Of a stretch of DNA of 64,000 nt, positions 10,666-22,520 are shown piece by piece. The DNA is from Aedes albopictus (taxonomy: Eukaryota; Arthropoda; Insecta; Diptera; Culicidae), in NCBI RefSeq assembly GCF_035046485.1, contig NC_085138.1, forward strand, positions 325,496,129 through 325,560,128. The letters are read 5' to 3'. The notes under the pieces were generated by a model. The model saw nothing but the letters and a program-made list of their open reading frames with translations, had not been told where the DNA came from and did not search any database. A program made the position numbers and the translations under genes. The stretch's first letter is position 1. Each line of letters starts with the position of its first letter.

Positions 10666-11770
10666 GATTTGTAGAGAAAAGAGCAAATCAGTATGGCTGT
10701 AGTAACTGCTTTGCTCCACCTCTTTGAAATGAAAAGTTCATCATAACTCAAGGAATTTCTGAACCAGGAGATTTTAATGGAAATATCTATGTAAATAAGG
10801 AAAAAAGGAGTTCAGAAAAGATTCCCTTGATGTTTTGCCTACTGCGTTTTTTGACGTTTCAAAACATCACGAATGACAAATCGATTTCTAAAAAACTCTT
10901 CATTTCTCCGTATCTTTTGCCTCATAAACCTTCCTTGGGTGAAAACTGACTGAACAAAGACGACCCAAATCGTACATTTCGTTTGCGAGTTATGGTTCCG
11001 CGAATACCACTGGCTTTTTATACATATAAAGCCTGCGCACTTTAGAATCGGTACACTTCTAACCGGTTGCCGCAATAAAACGGTGTCACTTGGATAAAAG
11101 TGTTGTTAGAAGCAATTGTTGCTTATCTATTGTAGTTTGTAGGAAAAATATAAAATTTGCTGTTTTTATATTTTTAGATGAACTATTGATCTGAATTTAT
11201 AAATAGTGCCAGTTTTTTTCTGCACACATTGAGCAAAAACCAATCATTGTCAGATTCAAGATTTATGTAGGAATATATAATTACCAAACCTACCATTTAC
11301 GCAGTACAGAATAGTAGTTGGTATAATGATTGTTGATTAAGGAAAGTAAAATGTTCCATGAGTGTTTTAAAATTTCCAATATAGCTATGGTAAACCTTCG
11401 AAGGGTTTTATGGATAATCAAAGGCTTGCATAGATATTTAAGGGTAAAAAAGTTGTTTTCGCATAAACTTTAGTACGACAAGTACGCATACGGGAAGGAT
11501 ACTATACGAATAGTATTGGTATACAAGAAACCAATGATTTGATGCAAAACGATATAAATAGTCGTGGCTCGAAAGCTGTATGGACTATTGCTGACGAAGT
11601 TCGTTGGATGTGTTTTGATGGCGTGAAATATCTAACGATGTTTTCATTAAAACTGAATCTACTCAGAAGTTTTTTATTTGTAATCATTGAATCAAATCTA
11701 TAGTTCCATAATCTATATGATTTTCAGTGTTTATCCTTGAAAACTAAAAACCTTCCAACTTTCATCACAG
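10666..11770. other. Unassigned AT-rich sequence
   Basis: No gene recognised. A block at about 10840-11085 has balanced base composition and may be an old repeat, but no boundary could be set. The remainder is AT-rich. Confidence 0.35.
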
Positions 11771-12172
11771 CACAGTGTCAATCTATCATATAACGCCCAC
11801 AAGTTATGCAACCAAGCAGACTGTGCCGCTTCACAGTAATATTCACACAATCTATCGCTTTACGCCTGGAATCCTTGCACCAATGCATGATCCATGTGCC
11901 AAAAATAAACATTTCCCACCAACACACCAACATCCGCATGACCTTGTGCAGGTGCAGAGGATTCAACGGCCTGATGTGGGCAAGCGATTGCAATCATCAC
12001 TTCTCTCCCCTTCCCCATTGACCTGCAACCTGACGCAGCAGGCGCCATTATCGCCTAAAAATACAAGACCACCAAACGCTCACACACTGAAGATGCCTGT
12101 TAGTTCCAAGCAGCTATCTCATTGGTTCCTTGTGTGAGTGTAGCTGATCTGGCGATACTGGAGTAGCAACTT
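11771..12172. repeat. Repeat related to 54237-54330 upstream of a SINE
   Basis: The 12088-12170 segment (TGCCTGTTAGTTCC ... GTGTAGCTGATCTGGCGAT) is clearly related to 54237-54330, so at least this end is interspersed. The preceding 300 bp is unassigned; the 120-codon open frame at 11775-12137 shows no recognisable protein features. Confidence 0.5.
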
Positions 12173-12448
12173 GGTTAGTGGGCTTCGTGGCCGAGCGGTT
12201 AGTGGGCTTCGTGGCCGAGCGGTTAGCGGCGGCAGTCGTTCAAGTGTCTCGTAAGCCTCGGAGTGTGGGTTCGATTCCCGCTCCAGTCGGGGAAAACTTT
12301 TCGTCGAACAGAAAATTCTCCACTGGTTGTTATATGTGTTGTCCGTTGTCGAATGTTTGTGATGTTCAATCTGTAGAGGCCGCAAGGTCGAAGACGGTGT
12401 AATTGTCTTTTAAAAACTGCGGGCTACCTCAAGCTCAAGCTCAAGCTC
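12173..12448 (+). mobile_element. tRNA-derived SINE (family C) with a duplicated A-box segment
   Basis: A 24-bp stretch, GGTTAGTGGGCTTCGTGG plus CCGAGC, occurs twice in tandem at 12173-12220, doubling the A-box region (TGGCCGAGCGG). A B-box-like GGGTTCGATTCCC follows at about 12267-12279. The body ends with GAGGCCGCAAGGTCGAAGAC and a (AAGCTC)n tail. Other copies are at 23397-23700 (plus) and a 3' fragment at 28241-28292. Confidence 0.9.
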
Positions 12449-13225
12449 AATGTTCCTGAAGAAATTCCTAGAGGAATCCATGATCGTATTTGTGAAAGTA
12501 TATCTGGAGGAATATCTGGAGAAAAGTGGATAAACATCTGTTAATATGCTTAAAAGAATCATCTGGAAAATATTAAAAGGAATTCTTGTATAAATAACTA
12601 GGTAATGTTTCTGGAGTGCATGAGTTTCTGAAAGAGTCCGAGGAGAAATTCCAGACGGTATACTTAGAGAAAATCCTGGAGGAATTATTGATGAAATACA
12701 GAAAGCGGGAAACTCTGTTTTTCCTAAAAAAAACCTAGAAGATTATTCGAAGGAATTTCTGGAGGAAAGAAATTCCTAGAGAAATGCCAGGAATAATGTA
12801 TGAAGGAAGCATTGCTGAAATTACTGAGACATTCCATGGAAGATTTCCCAGAAGAGCGTGCCTGTCTGATAAAGTCCACTGAAAAAATGTCTATGGAAAT
12901 CCTTGAAATCATTTCTAGAGTAATACTAGGAGAAATTTCGGGAGAAATCTATCACAAAAATTCAGAAAATAGCTTTGGATAAATTTTTGAAGAAAAGTAA
13001 GTACAAATTGCTGACGTAATCCATGCAAGATGTTCGAGGATTTTTCAAATGGTTTTGACGGAATTCATTGAGAAAATTCTGGAGTAATCTCTAGAAAAAT
13101 TTCTGAATCCCTAGAAGATTTTATGAATCATTGCAAGAATTTCTTAAGGAACTTCTGGAAGAACTTTCAAAGGAAACCTTTGAGGAATTCCTAAAGGAAA
13201 AGTAAAATCTGGAAAAGACACTGGA
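12449..13225 (+). repeat. Degenerate GGAATTCC-type repeats
   Basis: Weakly periodic GAAATTCCTAGAGGAAT-like blocks. The short open frames are by-products of the repeat. Confidence 0.75.
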
Positions 13226-13562
13226 AAAGGAGAATGTGCACATTCGGTCCATCCCATGTATACTAATGACTCATACCTTATCTGAAAGGTTTTATCAAAG
13301 CAAGAAAAAGCCACTAACGAATGAACATTCTATATAGTGGGAGAAAAAAACATGATTTTTAATAAACCTACCTGGTTAGATTATTAAAATAAACAGTTTG
13401 TAAACTAGAAAATCCCATACAGAATCCCAAAAGGCTCCGGTATACATATAGACCCCATATAGACATTTTCTTGTTTCGCTGAGAACTTTCATATAAGATA
13501 TGATATAATATTAGTGTACATGGATGGACCACATTCCATATATATTTTGCCAATTCTCCTTC
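13226..13562. mobile_element. MITE, 337 bp, inside degenerate repeats
   Basis: Ends AAGGAGAAT and ATTCTCCTT. Inner inverted blocks include GGTCCATCCCATGTATACTAAT against its complement ATTAGTGTACATGGATGGACC (with changes). Non-coding. Confidence 0.7.
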
Positions 13563-13574
13563 ATTGAAAAGTTT

Positions 13575-14100
13575 TTTTTTTAAGAAAATTGCTGGAGCAA
13601 TTTCTGAAAGAATCCATGGAAGATTTTCTAAAAGATTCAGTGGAGGGATTTTTGAACAAATCCCTGGAAGATTTTTAAAGAAATCCTAGGAGAAATGAAT
13701 GAGGTAAGCTATGAAATATTTGAGGAATGAAAAAGCTTCCAATGAATTATTTAGAGTTATTTTGGAGGGAAACTCTAGAAGAATTTCTTCAAAAAAATCC
13801 TTGGATGAATTTCTAAACAAATTCTTGGAGAGATTTCTGAATATAATGGATGATTTTGTAAAAGAATTCCTCGCGAAATTGCATAAGCAACTCTTGGAAA
13901 AATTTCTCAATAAATATCTGGAGGAGTTTCTGAAAGAATCCTTGAGGATATTGATGCAAACTTGCAATCAATGTAAGTTTTTCCAAAAGAATTATTTTCG
14001 AAAATTCTAAAGATCTTCCAGGAGGTATTTCTAGAGCAATCGCTGAATAAAGTTTCCGAAGAGTTTATGTAAGATTCCTGAAGGAACCTTTTTATAGGAA
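13575..14100 (+). repeat. Degenerate GGAATTCC-type repeats
   Basis: Blocks such as GAATTTCTGAAAGAATCC. The overlapping open frames of 93 (minus) and 99 (plus) codons come from the low-stop repeat. Confidence 0.7.
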
Positions 14101-15792
14101 TTTATAAAAAAAATGTAAAAATTCAAGTCCCTATATCAAAGAGACTCACACTATAATTGTCTTAGCCTTTTCAAATATGACTGCCATTATTGACACATAC
14201 ATTCATACAATGCAGTTTGTTTGGAACACGATGATAAACGATTCGTAGTCAGTTTATAATCAGTTCAAGCAATTTAAGTAGGGTTTTTATTGTTATTAAG
14301 ATTTGGGTTACTCAACTAGAATCCAACTTTTTCCCCATCTTTCCACAAGATCTCACAACCTAGACTAGGTGCCGTCGTTCGCTTACACCATGAAACCATG
14401 AAACACTTGTCAGGGACAAGTTGCACTCGCAGGATGGTTTTACTCTCACGCGGACTACCCAAGCCCACCCGCCATAGCTTTCAGCCCAGATTGTAGCTAG
14501 TTGTTGTGTATGTTATGTTGCTGTTCTGCATTTCGAATGCTGTGCGTAGGTCGGCCGACCGGCCCGCATCCATCGTCCGGTCGTTAATGGCTTCGAGATG
14601 CGGTGTGACCTGACAAGAATCACTAATCGATTTCAACAGTGGTGCGGTGTGGTTCACGCATCGATGCCATGTTTTCGGTTTTAGCGTCTAGATAAACCTC
14701 ACTGCATCGGAGCAACGAAGAGACTAGTTCATGTAAGGCTCGCTATCTTCCGAACAGAATAAACAAGTTGAATTAAGTAAGGTCGGCCACAACGGTGCGT
14801 GCAGGGGAAGCGGAACCGGAAGAAAAACCAGGAGTTGTTTTTCCCGTTCGGTGGATGCAAGTTCCATGCAACAACGGCCTTAGGGTTTCTCGGTTCTGCG
14901 TGGCAGATAAAAACACTTTTCAAAGGTTTCAATGCCAAACACCGAGCTTCATATACGTGTTTCAATGCATTATGGGTGAATTGTTTAGCATAAATGGTAA
15001 CAATTCAATTTTGACGAAAAAAAAATCTAAAGTAACTGAAAATCTTAAAAAGCTATTTTAGTTTGGTTTTCCTGTAAAAATGCAAAAAGGAAGTCGGTTT
15101 CAGCTGTGTATCTGTTAGATATACGTATTACAACGCTAGTGTGAATTTGGTGTGAAATTTAACTCTATTCTTTGTTAAGGATTAAGTACTTTAGTTTAAT
15201 TTATTTTACGTTTAGTATACGAAGCTCTCCTGAAGTGAATGAATGATAATAGTTTGCGTTTCAGACGATTCTCCTATCTCTAGATATAATGTTGAACTTA
15301 TTGCAATACCATGTCGATGCCATTAGTTACTACATTCGGACCATAAACATCGAATTTGCACAAAAACTGACTGCCCAAATTTGCACAGTCTGTTGCAGAC
15401 TAGTGACGAGAAACGACGAGGGATAATGTTACCTGATGCATCGCATGAGTCATTCCTTCTGGGCATTCGAGACCCAGATCACACACACAGCATACACACT
15501 GGAAATCCAGCGAACGCAGCAGAACACACTCCACACGCTATCATGCGCCATTTCCCCCGGGGCGAGGAATCAATTCTACACCGCGCTGCGGATGCCTTGA
15601 ACGAACAGCTAGTATACAACCCAGCGACAATGACATGACAACCGCACACCATCGAACCCATACTTCGTTCGCATCGCATACCGCAAAACCACAGGAGAAA
15701 AATATCGCCTGTCAAAGAAGGAAAATTATTTTTCGCCGAGGAACATCATGGATCGGTTCGCTTCCCACTCCACTCTATAGGAGATGGAAGTT
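14101..15792. other. Mostly unique-looking sequence, no gene called
   Basis: The 14340-14900 and 15380-15780 parts are more GC-balanced than their surroundings, show no internal repetition and match nothing else in the window, so they may be host intergenic, intronic or UTR sequence. Open frames (78-88 codons) lack recognisable motifs and splice context, so no gene is proposed. Confidence 0.4.
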
Positions 15793-16368
15793 ATAGGGTT
15801 TGGGTACTAGTAGTGGACCCCCTAAGCCATCGAAATTTACTTCTGCGGCGTTTTAGCTATGTTAAGGCAGTGGATTGCTCCAAAGTCAATTTTTTCAACA
15901 AGTTTCACGTCCCCTCTTTATGTTAAGACCGTCAAAGATATAACATTAATAAATTATTCCAGAGAAATACGCATTTGAAAATACGCATCGATGTTGCCTA
16001 TAATGGACACCACCGGGGTCCATTATAGGATTATTTACAAATATCTTAGCGCCTATAGTGGACCCCCCATTTGATTTCCATGTTAGCTGTCACGCCGCCG
16101 ATGGTGCCTATAGTGGACCCTCCCTGAGTGTGCGTATAGTGGACCCTTTTGAGTGTTTACATTCAATAAATAGTTAAAATAACCGATTGTTGTGGCCACT
16201 GGGTTATTTGTTTGCCAGGAACTGCTGTGTAGCAATGTAATTGATGTTCCCCCGGTGGAATTTGCCTGGAAATAGTTGATTTGGACATTTATATTTGAGT
16301 TTTTCTGAAGGGGGTCCACTATAGGCGCAGGGTCCACTACTAGCACACAACCCCTACCTACGTCTATC
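15793..16368. mobile_element. MITE with many TATAGTGGACCC subterminal motifs
   Basis: The left end has TAGGGTTTGGGTACTAGTAG then TGGACCC; the right end has the inverted counterpart (GGGTCCACTACTAGCACACA then ACCCCTA). The motif TATAGTGGACCC or its complement occurs about eight times, at about 15809, 16002, 16018, 16051, 16111, 16134, 16313 and 16331. Repeated subterminal motifs are common transposase-binding arrangements. No transposase is encoded. Confidence 0.8.
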
Positions 16369-16794
16369 CTTTCATTCCAGTAACGGCGCGGTGGCGGTCC
16401 TTTATCCCAACTCATCATCATCGTCGTCATCATGATCCGCGATGTGGCATCAGTATGGCGGTGGCAGAGCTCGATTTGATAGAGCACTCTCTCAGTTCCC
16501 GCACTGCAGATCGGTGGTTCATCATTGAGGTGCTGTCAAAAACACATTACATTCCACGACGTGCGAACGGAACGGAAGCTTTTTTTTCAACTTTCGTCAA
16601 CCATCCATTGGGCATCAACTGATGTAACGATGTAAATCCGTTCACAACGAAGTGGTATCGATTGGTTTTCCCAAAGTTGTTCCAGCGGTTATCTTGAAAA
16701 GGAGTTGTTTTGTAAAACAGTGCACAAACTACAATAACGAATTTGTCAACTTAGCTAAAAATGCAAAAGTCTAGCTCTGGTAGTTCAAGGTAAA
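16369..16794. other. Unassigned sequence
   Basis: No recognised gene. A weak tRNA-like stretch near 16460-16515 was considered and not accepted. Confidence 0.35.
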
Positions 16795-17513
16795 CCATCA
16801 GTATTGAATTGTCTAAATAACGTATCTGCTGCGAGTTCTGGCAACTCCCCCTGGGGGCATCCACAAACACCCAATTTCCTAATCGCTCGACGTAATGTCG
16901 ATAAGATATGTCGGTTTTTGAATATTTGGCTAATCCAAGTGGAATCCATTGGAGATATATCATGACTCCGTGCAGCTTCTAATAAGGCATCGAAACGAAA
17001 GGCACGTTGTTAAATAATCCTCAATATCTGAGAAAACATCCAAGCAAGATTGCTTTCATGAATCGTAAACAAACAACCTTGTGTAAAACAGTCACGGTGG
17101 ACTTGACAGATTGGTAGGCATATTGGTTCACATGAAGAGGCACGTTGACCAAATAAACATCACGGGTATGATGATCGACAATGCGTTGAAAGCATTTCAG
17201 AAGAAAATAGTCAAACTGATAGGCCTGGAACTTTTTGCTTCTTCATACGACGCAAGACTCACTTTCGCAATAAACTTAACAGTAATATCCCGCTAAGATT
17301 TGAGAATAAACCTTGCAGCAAAAGGGCGAACAAGTAGTTTTTTTAACCTATTTGAAATAATCAAATCCCTTCTGAAGCAAAATTGGGTATATCCCATCTT
17401 ATGTATGCAAGAGATTTGAAAAAAGTAAAGCTATTTAGTGACAACTCAATCGATCCTATAGTTACAATACTTCCAGCCGAAGTCAGAGAATCATAACTAC
17501 AAGAAAAACCCCA
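16795..17513 (-). pseudogene. Second, more decayed copy of the same LINE reverse transcriptase
   Basis: Aligns along its length with about 8108-8815 of the first copy, for example CTCCCCCTGGGGGCATCCAC (the QGG motif on the minus strand) and CATACGACGCAAGACTCACT. It holds numerous indels that destroy the frame. The alignment stops at 17513-17519 and a short LINE match resumes at 22650-22672, so a 5.1-kb insertion splits it. Confidence 0.85.
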
Positions 17514-17819
17514 AATTAATCCACCTAGAGGTGATAGTGCCTTTCTCGTCGTATATGTTCTCACGATCTTTCCGTCGACGTAAGTCAAAGTGTTCCTGAA
17601 TCCTGATATTTTTTTAAGAAAAGCAAGCATTTTATCAAAGCCATCATTGAATTGACTTAAAACTTATTGATGGCACATACTCCGACGTTGTGTTCAGCGT
17701 AAAAGCAGAGCTGAATAATATTAGATTTCTCAGTTGACTGCTTGAGTACCTTCACTAACATTGGGAGCTGATCAATATCAAGACGATACTAACAAGCTAA
17801 GATATAACTTTTTACACAT

Positions 17820-17885
17820 TCACAGATCACTTTGCGGTCTTCGATAAAGTTTTTTCTGCACATTCTAGGTTATATTTTATTGGCC
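17820..17885 (+). repeat. Fragment shared with the 58.1-kb palindromic element
   Basis: ACTTTGCGGTCTTCGATAAA plus following bases is clearly related to 58090-58140. It belongs to a recurring ACTTTGYCGAAGAC module seen in several unrelated repeats of the window. Confidence 0.6.
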
Positions 17886-18137
17886 GTTAAAAACAAGAAC
17901 GTAGTGAGTATAGTGAGACGTCTGTTTGTATGTTGGTTTAATATGTTAAGATTTTGTTCTCTTACACATATTTATTGCTTGCATTGATTTTATTTACTTT
18001 CGTAGTTCCGGCGAAGCATCAAACGCTGGTTGTGCAACCCTACCAGCAGAGATGGCATAGATACACTGATCACGCAAAAACGGCTACGCTCAAAAATGTG
18101 TTCGGCCTGCACATTTTTAGTAAACATCCATGCCACA

Positions 18138-18330
18138 CATGACTGTGTTCGAAACACACATTTTTTTAAAATTGCTCGTACGCTCATATGAGCATGTATT
18201 TTGCAATAATTTCGACATGGCAACCTCACTGGGTTTATAAACCACCTTCAAATACCGAAAAATATTGATATTTTCAAAAATGTGAGCGTGCGAGCAATTT
18301 AAAAAAATGTGTGTTTCCAACACAGTCCCT
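18138..18330. mobile_element. Imperfect palindrome, probable MITE
   Basis: Inverted arms include CTGTGTTCGAAACACACATT and its complement near 18300-18325, with GCTCGTACGCTCA inside. Flanking sequence is rich in GAGC/GCTC words up to about 18860. No coding content recognised. Confidence 0.6.
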
Positions 18331-19151
18331 GAGCGGCATGGGCGCTACTCAAAAATGAGAGCTTTTATTTTAGAGAGATAAACAGCTCTGCGTACACATC
18401 TTCAATAAAATGTGCGCCGCTCTGCTTTGCTACGAATGTGGACCGACAACAAACACACATCGCTCAGCCGTACAACTTTGCGTGAGTGTGCGAATGTTTA
18501 AGTTGCCACACGAGCTGCGCGAGACGTCGCAGAGTTCAAACTTCTTCTGCGTGAGCTTCGCTCATTTCTAGGAATGTGCTACACATCTGCGCTGTCTGAG
18601 CTGAAAGTTGTAGGCTCTCGGCAGTACAGAGCAGCGCAGCGCTGCGATGTGAGCTGTGTGCTGGACTGTACTTTCTCTTGTTTTCCTACGCTCACCGTCG
18701 TGCGCGATGCGACGATGATGCCGAGCGCGTGCAGTCAGATTACGCAGAAGATAATTCTTTACACGCACTCTTTCTCATCATGCAGGCTGTGTGTAATGAG
18801 CGCTTGCACGCTGACGTCATCACTGTCTCCTTCTCTTTCTTTCCTTCGGCGTCGGTCCATAAAGCCGTCCTTGCCCTCAACAAAAATTTGAGGGCAATGT
18901 TTACAAATCGTATGAGAATTCGATGAGGTTATGTTTTTGATGCAAGCCTCTATGTGTATTTTTTATCTTCTCACTTAGTGCTCCGAGGGGCATGCCATTT
19001 CTGCCTACCAGTAGTCTCTAATGTGGTATGAGCCTATTTTCTAGTTAACCGTTCCTCAGGTTATTAAAAAAGCCGCGATGTGATGTGTCGCATGGTATAT
19101 TTGGTTACTTTCCGGAACAGGTTCCGGAGCACCACCGGGTCTCCCAAATAT

Positions 19152-20029
19152 ACACACCAAATTTTTAGTGCTGGAAATCAGCAAAAAATTGCTGATTTTT
19201 TTTGTGCTGTTAGTTCAGCAATCCAACCAGCAATAAAAGACATTGCTGAACGTCCAGCAATAGCGGTCGCCAGGAAACTGACAGTTCTTTTGCTGGTCAT
19301 TCTGCAAGGTACAAAGTGATTTGCTGATCAACCAGCAATTGACTGGTAAACAATTTTTGCTTTTTTTTCTCGGAAGGAAAATATTGAAATTGTAGCAAAA
19401 TTAATACTTTAATAAGTGGCTTTTATTTACAGGAAGTTTTTTTTATTGGCAAACTATAATTTTTATTTCTTTCGATAAATCAGCATAAATCTCCGTCGCC
19501 CATCGTTCACCACCATAAAACAATCGTCATTTTATTTCAAGCAGGACTGAAGGTATCGTGCTGCATTTCTCTTCTTATCATGCCTATAAACCAGAGATTT
19601 TGTTATGATGTTTATTATTTTTAAAATTCAATGAGTACTTACAGAATATACACCGATAATCATCGTTTAGTACGTGCTTCTGCCCACTAAACGTTTGAAA
19701 TTAGATGAAGTGAAAAGAGATTTTTCATCTTGGTGTTTGACAGATCGAACGATTACTGGCTTTCAGTAACAATTTAATTGCTGATACGCCTTCAGTAATC
19801 GGTTTTGCTGAATTTCGGCGATTCTCAAAATTGACAGCTGGTTTCAACCTTTCTGTCAAACAGAATACTGATAACCAGCAAAAAAAGAAATGCTGATCAG
19901 CAATCAGCAAGCCAAAATGCTGAATTACAGTAAAAAGTGGCATTGATTGCTGCACAGCAGCAAATGAGTGTCTTGCTGAACATGTTTCAGCAATTCAAAT
20001 TGCTGGAACATTAAGAGAAAATTTGGTGT
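19152..20029. mobile_element. CAGCAA-rich MITE, 878 bp
   Basis: Ends ACACACCAAATTTT and AAAATTTGGTGTGT are inverted copies. They sit inside the satellite consensus phrase CAAATATGGTCTGAG, which shows where it inserted. The interior repeats CAGCAA and TTGCTG many times in both orientations, so the RNA would form many short hairpins. No transposase. Confidence 0.8.
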
Positions 20030-20235
20030 GTAGTCTGAGGCAATATCATTGCTAACGTACATCAGGTTACCTAAAAAAACCACGATTTGATTTATCTTAT
20101 GCATGGGTACAAATCACTTTTACATTTGACCACTTCCAGTGGGACACCCAGAACTAGTTTCGAGACACTTCCGGTTGTCTAAAATATGGTCTGAGGCTAT
20201 GTTCTTACGAATCGATCATCGTGTTATCAAAAAAG

Positions 20236-20478
20236 GGTCTCCAGTTGGCCTAGTGGTTAAGGCTATGAATCGCCAATCCGGAAACGGTGGGTTTGATTCC
20301 CGTTCCGGTCCTGAGCATAGTGTATCATTGAACTTGCCTCACAATATACAATTTCATGCAATGGCGGGCAAAGAAAACCCTTCAGTTATTAACTGTGGAA
20401 GTGCTCTAAAGAACACTAAGTAGAAGAGAGGCAGGCCAAGTTCCAATGCGAACGTCGAGCTATAAAGAAGAAGAAGAA
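20236..20478 (+). mobile_element. Feilai-type SINE with 13-bp target duplication
   Basis: The tRNA-like head has A box TGGCCTAGTGGTTAAGGC and B-box-like GGGTTTGATTCCCG. A conserved body follows, ending in a short (AAG)n triplet tail, the hallmark described for Aedes Feilai. GTTATCAAAAAAG flanks it on both sides (20223-20235 and 20479-20491), so this copy has intact boundaries. It lies inside the CCGGAACCGG satellite. Naming relies on recall of the family's structure, not a search. Confidence 0.88.
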
Positions 20479-22448
20479 GTTATCAAAAAAGCTGCTATTT
20501 GATGTACTGTCAAACCCCGCGTATTCATCACTCCTTAATAAGACACTTTTTAACTTGTACCCCGCTCATTCGAAATTTGTTGAATTAAAAAAATGATCAA
20601 ATGTCACAGTGTAATACACTGTAAATACGAATGATACGATATTGTGATGTTACTTACATCCGCAGCGGCTCCTCGTGCAACTGCTACTTCCGAAAGTTCT
20701 AATTTGGTGCATTCCGACACCTGATCCGTTTGGTGATCAACCGCAGTGAACTACGGAAGCCAACAATCGTAAAATGTACAAGCTATCAATTCGTACCACC
20801 ACAATATCTGTAAGATTTGTGTTCAAAAACAAATCATACAATCTAAACAAAACTAAAATAGAGTTAGTTTATCGAATTGAAAGTTTACACAGGTAATTTG
20901 ACAGCAATCATTGTTGAATTAGCGTGGTTTTATGGTACGACACGCATGGATTTGATTAAATTTAACATTTACAACTTTCGGTTCACATTTTACCACTTAC
21001 CGATTGTCCCTGATGTGGTCTTAGGCTAGTTTCATGCAAATTATTAATCAGTTCTCCTAAAAAGTCGCAAATTGATGTAATGCATGTATGGGTTTGGTTC
21101 ATTCGTGCATTTCGCCAGTTCCGGCGAGGCACTCGAATCTGGTTCCGGAACACTACTGACCTGAGACTATTTTCTTGCTGACCGTTCTTCGCGTTATCGA
21201 AGAAGCCGTTATTTAGTGTGCTGCGTGTATGCGTTTGGTTTTTTTTTTCTACATTTGACCACTTCCGTCGGGGCACCTGGAACCGGTTTCGGCACACTAT
21301 TGGTTTTCCAAAGTATGGTCTATGATTTTTTTTTGTTAACCGTTCATCAGCTTACCTAAAAAGTCATTAAATGTGTCGAATTTATGGGTTTGGTTCTCCT
21401 TAACATTTGACCACTTCCGATGGGGCAACCGTAATCGGTTGCGGAACACTACCGGTTGTCCCCAATATGGCCGGAAACTTTTTTTTGTCATTTGATGTGT
21501 CGCTTGCATGGGTTTGGTTCCCTTTTATATTTAGCCATTTCCGGCGGGACACCCGGAACCGGTTCTGGATCACAACCGATTCAGATATGTTCTGAAAATA
21601 TTTTCCTGCTTACTGTTCATCAGGATATCAAAAAAGCCACGATTTGATATGTCCCTTGCATGGGTTTAATTAACTTTTATACTTTGCCACCTCCGGCGGA
21701 ACATCTGGAACCGGTTTCGATATGGTCTGAGAATGCTTTCCTGCTTACTGTTCATCAGGTTATCGAAAAAACTGTGGTTTGATATGTCACATGCATGGTT
21801 TTATTTCAATTTTATATTTGGCCACTTCCGACGGGACACCCGGAACCGGATCCGGGACACAACCGGTTCAGATTTGGTCTGAGAATATTATCCTGCTTAC
21901 TGTTCATCAGGATATCAAAAAAGCCACTATTTGATATGTCGCATGCATGGGTTTGGTTAACTTTAATACTTGGCCACTTCCGGCGGGACATTTGCAACCG
22001 GTTCCGGAACACTACCGGTTCCAATATGGTCTGAGAATGTTTTCCTGCTTACTGTTCACCACGTTATCGAAAAAGCCGCGGTTTGATATGTCGCATGCAT
22101 GGGTTTAGTTCACTTTTATGTTTGGTCACTTCCGGCGGGACACCCGGAACCGGTTCCGGGACACTACCGGTTCAGATATGGTCTGAGACTATGTTTCTGC
22201 TTACCATTCATCAAGTTATCGAAAATGCCGTAGTTTGATATGCCGCATGGATGGGTTTGTAGCGCTTTAATATCTGGCCCCTTCCTGGGGTACCGGTCCG
22301 GAACACCTAAATGGCCATAACTCCGGAACGGCTGGACCGATCTGAACCATTTTCAATAGGAAACAATGGGACCAGATTCCGCGTCGAATGAACCGTCGGT
22401 CAATAAAATCGGTTGAGGTTTACTGCCAAAAAGTGATGTGAGTTTTTT

Positions 22449-22520
22449 TGTACACACACATACACACACACACACATACACACACACACACATACACACA
22501 CACACACATACACACACACA
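22449..22520 (+). repeat. (CA)n microsatellite
   Basis: ACACACACAT interruptions punctuate a CA tract. It is part of the 3' region of the 17520-22649 element; a related but shorter TG-rich tract is at the matching place in the inverted copy near 50130-50160. Confidence 0.9.

Larger units (their letters stand above)
19010..22310 (+). repeat. Tandem satellite-like array with CCGGAACCGGTTCCGG units, interrupted
   Basis: Diverged units of roughly 150-170 bp share GGCCACTTCCGGCGGGACAC, ATGGTCTGAGA, CTGTTCATCAGGTTATC and TGTCGCATGCATGGGTTTGG. The clearest copies lie between 21090 and 22310; more diverged ones are at 19010-19150 and 20030-20235. A MITE (19152-20029) and a Feilai SINE (20236-20478) have jumped in, so the array is older than both. 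Confidence 0.85.

Noticed and set aside
16455..16520. tRNA-like sequence with GTGGCAGAGCTCGATTTGAT and GGTGGTTCA
   Set aside because: No proper B box and no cloverleaf pairing.
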